Shown here one piece after another: positions 62,149 through 64,000 of a stretch of DNA of 64,000 bases. The notes below the pieces were generated by a model, which saw nothing but the letters and a program-made list of their open reading frames with translations, was not told where the DNA came from and did not search any database. Source of the DNA: DATJGR01 sp963812255. GTDB lineage: Bacteria > Pseudomonadota > Gammaproteobacteria > Pseudomonadales > Azotimanducaceae. The position numbers were made by a program, and so were the translations under genes. The stretch lies in the NCBI GenBank assembly GCA_963812255.1, contig CAWEUM010000005.1, positions 806,001-870,000 of the forward strand. Reading direction: 5' to 3'. The first letter of the stretch is position 1. Each line of letters starts with the position of its first letter.

Positions 62149-62457
62149 ATGGACACCCCCCAGCACCAGCCCGACCAACAGCACATCCGCATCGAAGCTG
62201 CGGTATTTCGACGGCTGCTCGCGCACCTCGATGCGCACCCCGACGTTCAGAACATCGACCTGATGAACCTGGCGGGTTTCTGCCGGAATTGTCTGGCGAA
62301 GTGGTACACGGCGGCTGCAAACGAAATCGGTGAGCAGATTGACTACGAGGGCGCCCGCGAACGTGTCTACGGGATGCCGTACGACGAGTGGAAGCGCCGC
62401 CATCAGCGCGAAGCGACGCCAGAACAGATCGCCGCGGCCACGCAGCACGACCACTGA
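62149..62457 (+). CDS. DUF1244 family protein
   Basis: A 102-residue conserved protein of unknown function. The family hallmark is NLAGFCRNCLAKWYTAAANE with its paired cysteines, followed by YGMPYDEWKRRHQ. It is divergent from terC and directly upstream of natA (5-base gap), though the same pairing elsewhere is not known to me. A GTG at 62140 in the same frame is the alternative start. Confidence 0.88.
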   Translation: MDTPQHQPDQQHIRIEAAVFRRLLAHLDAHPDVQNIDLMNLAGFCRNCLAKWYTAAANEIGEQIDYEGARERVYGMPYDEWKRRHQREATPEQIAAATQHDH

Positions 62458-62462
62458 AACAA

Positions 62463-63368
62463 ATGGCCGACGCAGTCGCGCTGGACGATGTGAGCAAAGC
62501 GTTCGCGCACATTGTCGCAGTCGACCGCCTGTCGCTCAATGTCCCGCGCGGCGTCGTCTATGGAATCCTCGGACCCAACGGCGCCGGCAAAACCACGACG
62601 ATTCGCATGCTCGTCGGCATCCTGCGGCCAGACAGGGGCGGCGTGAGAGTGCTCGATTCGAACGAACCGGCACGGATCAAGGCCCGCCTCGGCTACCTGC
62701 CCGAAGAAAAGGGTCTGTACAAGAAGATGCGCGTGCTGGATCTGGTCGCCTACTTCGGACGTCTGAAGGGTATGTCGCGCGAAGCGGCCTACCGCCAGGG
62801 CGCTCGACTGCTCGATGAGTTCGGTCTGCGGGAGTGGCACGATCAGAAATGCGAGAGCCTGTCGAAGGGAATGGCGCAGAAAGTGCAAATTGTTGCGACG
62901 CTCGTTCACGACCCCGAACTGATCGTGCTCGACGAGCCGTTTTCGGGACTCGACCCGGTCAACGTCGAACTGGTGCGCAACATCGTGCTCGCTCAACGCA
63001 AACGAAACCGGACGGTGCTGTTGTCCACCCACGTGATGGAACAAGCCGAACAGATCTGTGATGGGCTGGTCCTGATCAATCGCGGTCGCAAGCTGTTCGA
63101 CGGCACGCTCGAGGGCATCCGTCGCGCAGCGCAACGCACGATCTCCATCGACTATGATGGCGACAGCGCCTGTTTGAGAGACCTGCCCGGTGTCGGCCGG
63201 GTCAACGACGCGGGCCGCCATGCCGAGTTGAGTCTGCAGACGGACGCCGATCCGCAAGCGATTCTCGGCTGCCTCCTGACCCGCCTGACAATCCGTAGGT
63301 TCGATACGCACGAAGCCTCGCTCCACGAGATCTTCGTTCGCGCGGTTGGAGACGACAGTGGTCGTTGA
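62463..63368 (+). CDS. ABC exporter ATP-binding protein, NatA-like
   Basis: A 301-residue ABC ATPase with Walker A ILGPNGAGKTTTIRML, the DUF4162-type C-terminal extension after GTLEGIRRAAQR, signature ESLSKGMAQKVQIVATL (degenerate LSGGQ as in NatA/CcmA-like exporters), Walker B LIVLDEPFSGLDP and STHVMEQAEQICD. It energises the NatB-like permease that starts inside its last codons. NatAB pumps sodium in Bacillus; the substrate here is unknown. Confidence 0.92.
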   Translation: MADAVALDDVSKAFAHIVAVDRLSLNVPRGVVYGILGPNGAGKTTTIRMLVGILRPDRGGVRVLDSNEPARIKARLGYLPEEKGLYKKMRVLDLVAYFGRLKGMSREAAYRQGARLLDEFGLREWHDQKCESLSKGMAQKVQIVATLVHDPELIVLDEPFSGLDPVNVELVRNIVLAQRKRNRTVLLSTHVMEQAEQICDGLVLINRGRKLFDGTLEGIRRAAQRTISIDYDGDSACLRDLPGVGRVNDAGRHAELSLQTDADPQAILGCLLTRLTIRRFDTHEASLHEIFVRAVGDDSGR

Positions 63369-64000
63369 AGCATCGAAAGCGGCGCTGGTCGCAATGCGCG
63401 AATACCTGGAGAACGTTCGCACCCGCGGATTCTGGGTCAGCATCCTAATGATGCCATTCATCTTAATCGTTGTGTCGATTGTGCCGAGCGTGCTCAGCGA
63501 CGCCGAAGGCGAAGCGCGTTTTGCGGTGCTCGACCAATCCGGCTGGGTCGAAGAGGCGGTCGCGCGACGTATCGTTCACGATGACGTTGCAATGTTCATT
63601 GCGGCGCTTGCACGGCTGTCGCCAACCGAGCGTCCAGAGGGGCTCGAGAACCTCGGCTCGATCGAAACCAGGCAACAGCGCGCGAAGCTCACTCACCAGA
63701 GTTCCGAGTTGGTCGAATCGTTGCAGCCCGCTGAACGACCGGTCGACACCGCAACGACACCCGCCGAACGAATTGCGACATGGTGGCGCGCTCATCCCGA
63801 TTCCATTGCGAAGCTCGCTCCGGATGTTTCGTTGGCAAAATACCGCTACGTTGCGACACCGGGCTTCAGCAAGGCGACCCTGAACCGCATGCTCGCCGAC
63901 GACCAGCTGATCGGCTACTTCGAAATTCCCGAGGATCCCGTTACCGATACCGCGGGTGCCGCCTACGTCACGCGCAAGTTGACCAATCAGGATGTGCGGG
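63358..64000 (+). CDS. ABC-2 type permease, NatB-like, N-terminal part
   Basis: The first 214 codons of a gene that runs off the window. From GTG 63358 it reads MREYLENVRTRGFWVSILMM, one membrane helix (FILIVVSIVPSVL), then a large periplasmic part with ARFAVLDQSGWVEEAV and KYRYVATPGFSKATLNRML, the layout of NatB exporters. It overlaps natA by 11 bases, so translation is coupled. The remaining helices lie beyond the edge. Confidence 0.88.
   Translation, partial: MVVEASKAALVAMREYLENVRTRGFWVSILMMPFILIVVSIVPSVLSDAEGEARFAVLDQSGWVEEAVARRIVHDDVAMFIAALARLSPTERPEGLENLGSIETRQQRAKLTHQSSELVESLQPAERPVDTATTPAERIATWWRAHPDSIAKLAPDVSLAKYRYVATPGFSKATLNRMLADDQLIGYFEIPEDPVTDTAGAAYVTRKLTNQDVR

Noticed and set aside
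1..64000. tRNA, rRNA, CRISPR, insertion sequence or prophage
   Set aside because: Intergenic gaps are short and showed no tRNA T-loop pattern, repeat-spacer array, transposase or phage gene on reading; a dedicated scan was not possible.

Overview
The window is 64 kb of GC-rich chromosome with no rRNA, tRNA, CRISPR array, integrase or insertion sequence that I could recognise. It looks like a gammaproteobacterium outside the enteric group. It has smc-zipA-ligA (SMC rather than MukB, together with the gammaproteobacterial division protein ZipA), tesA divergent from an YbbA/YbbP-type ABC pair, ttcA, yheU, bolA, trhO and a System I ccm locus. The genus cannot be told from the sequence alone. The first 39.6 kb is almost entirely minus-strand and tightly packed, with repeated 4-base ATGA or GTGA stop/start overlaps.

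Layout. 1-3412: start of dinG (cut by the edge), argG, a DUF899 gene remnant, an ArsR regulator with a small alpha/beta-barrel protein behind a promoter carrying two identical palindromes, and a deazaflavin (F420)-type oxidoreductase. 3546-17861: a ten-gene minus-strand sugar-phosphate operon, tal-ppgK-pgi-(DUF2090 pseudogene)-gnd-zwf-pgl-glgX-tkt-GH63 glycosidase. Glycogen or oligoglucans would be debranched, glucose phosphorylated by a polyphosphate-glucokinase-like enzyme, and glucose-6-P run through the oxidative and non-oxidative pentose phosphate pathway for NADPH. 17962-24526: ligA, zipA, smc. 24716-25384: GntR/FadR-type regulator. 25491-32919: complete ccmABCDEFGHI for cytochrome c maturation.

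32980-39602: a coupled set, TonB-dependent receptor, PQQ sugar dehydrogenase with a C-terminal cytochrome c domain, PpnN-like nucleosidase, and a GH13 protein in which both catalytic carboxylates are substituted. 39793-45461: two plus-strand hypotheticals, one of them secreted, and a chaperone-usher locus of the spore-coat-U (SCPU) type, then yheU. 45599-52734: an ArcA/TorR-like response regulator followed by a 2117-residue protein joining Ser/Thr kinase, ATPase, GAF, PAS, histidine kinase, receiver and Hpt domains. 52735-64000: ttcA, the ABC permease/ATPase pair divergent from tesA, TetR regulator, SDR, trhO, bolA, PP2C phosphatase, terC, a DUF1244 protein and a NatA/NatB exporter cut by the window edge.

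The most notable items are the giant kinase with its response regulator (a likely internal phosphorelay), the GH13 pseudo-enzyme, the two-operator promoter of the ArsR operon, the damaged DUF2090 gene inside an otherwise intact operon, the duplicated C-terminal domain of CcmI, and a family of short palindromic repeats between genes. Family assignments come from reading the translations and remembered family features; no database search was run.
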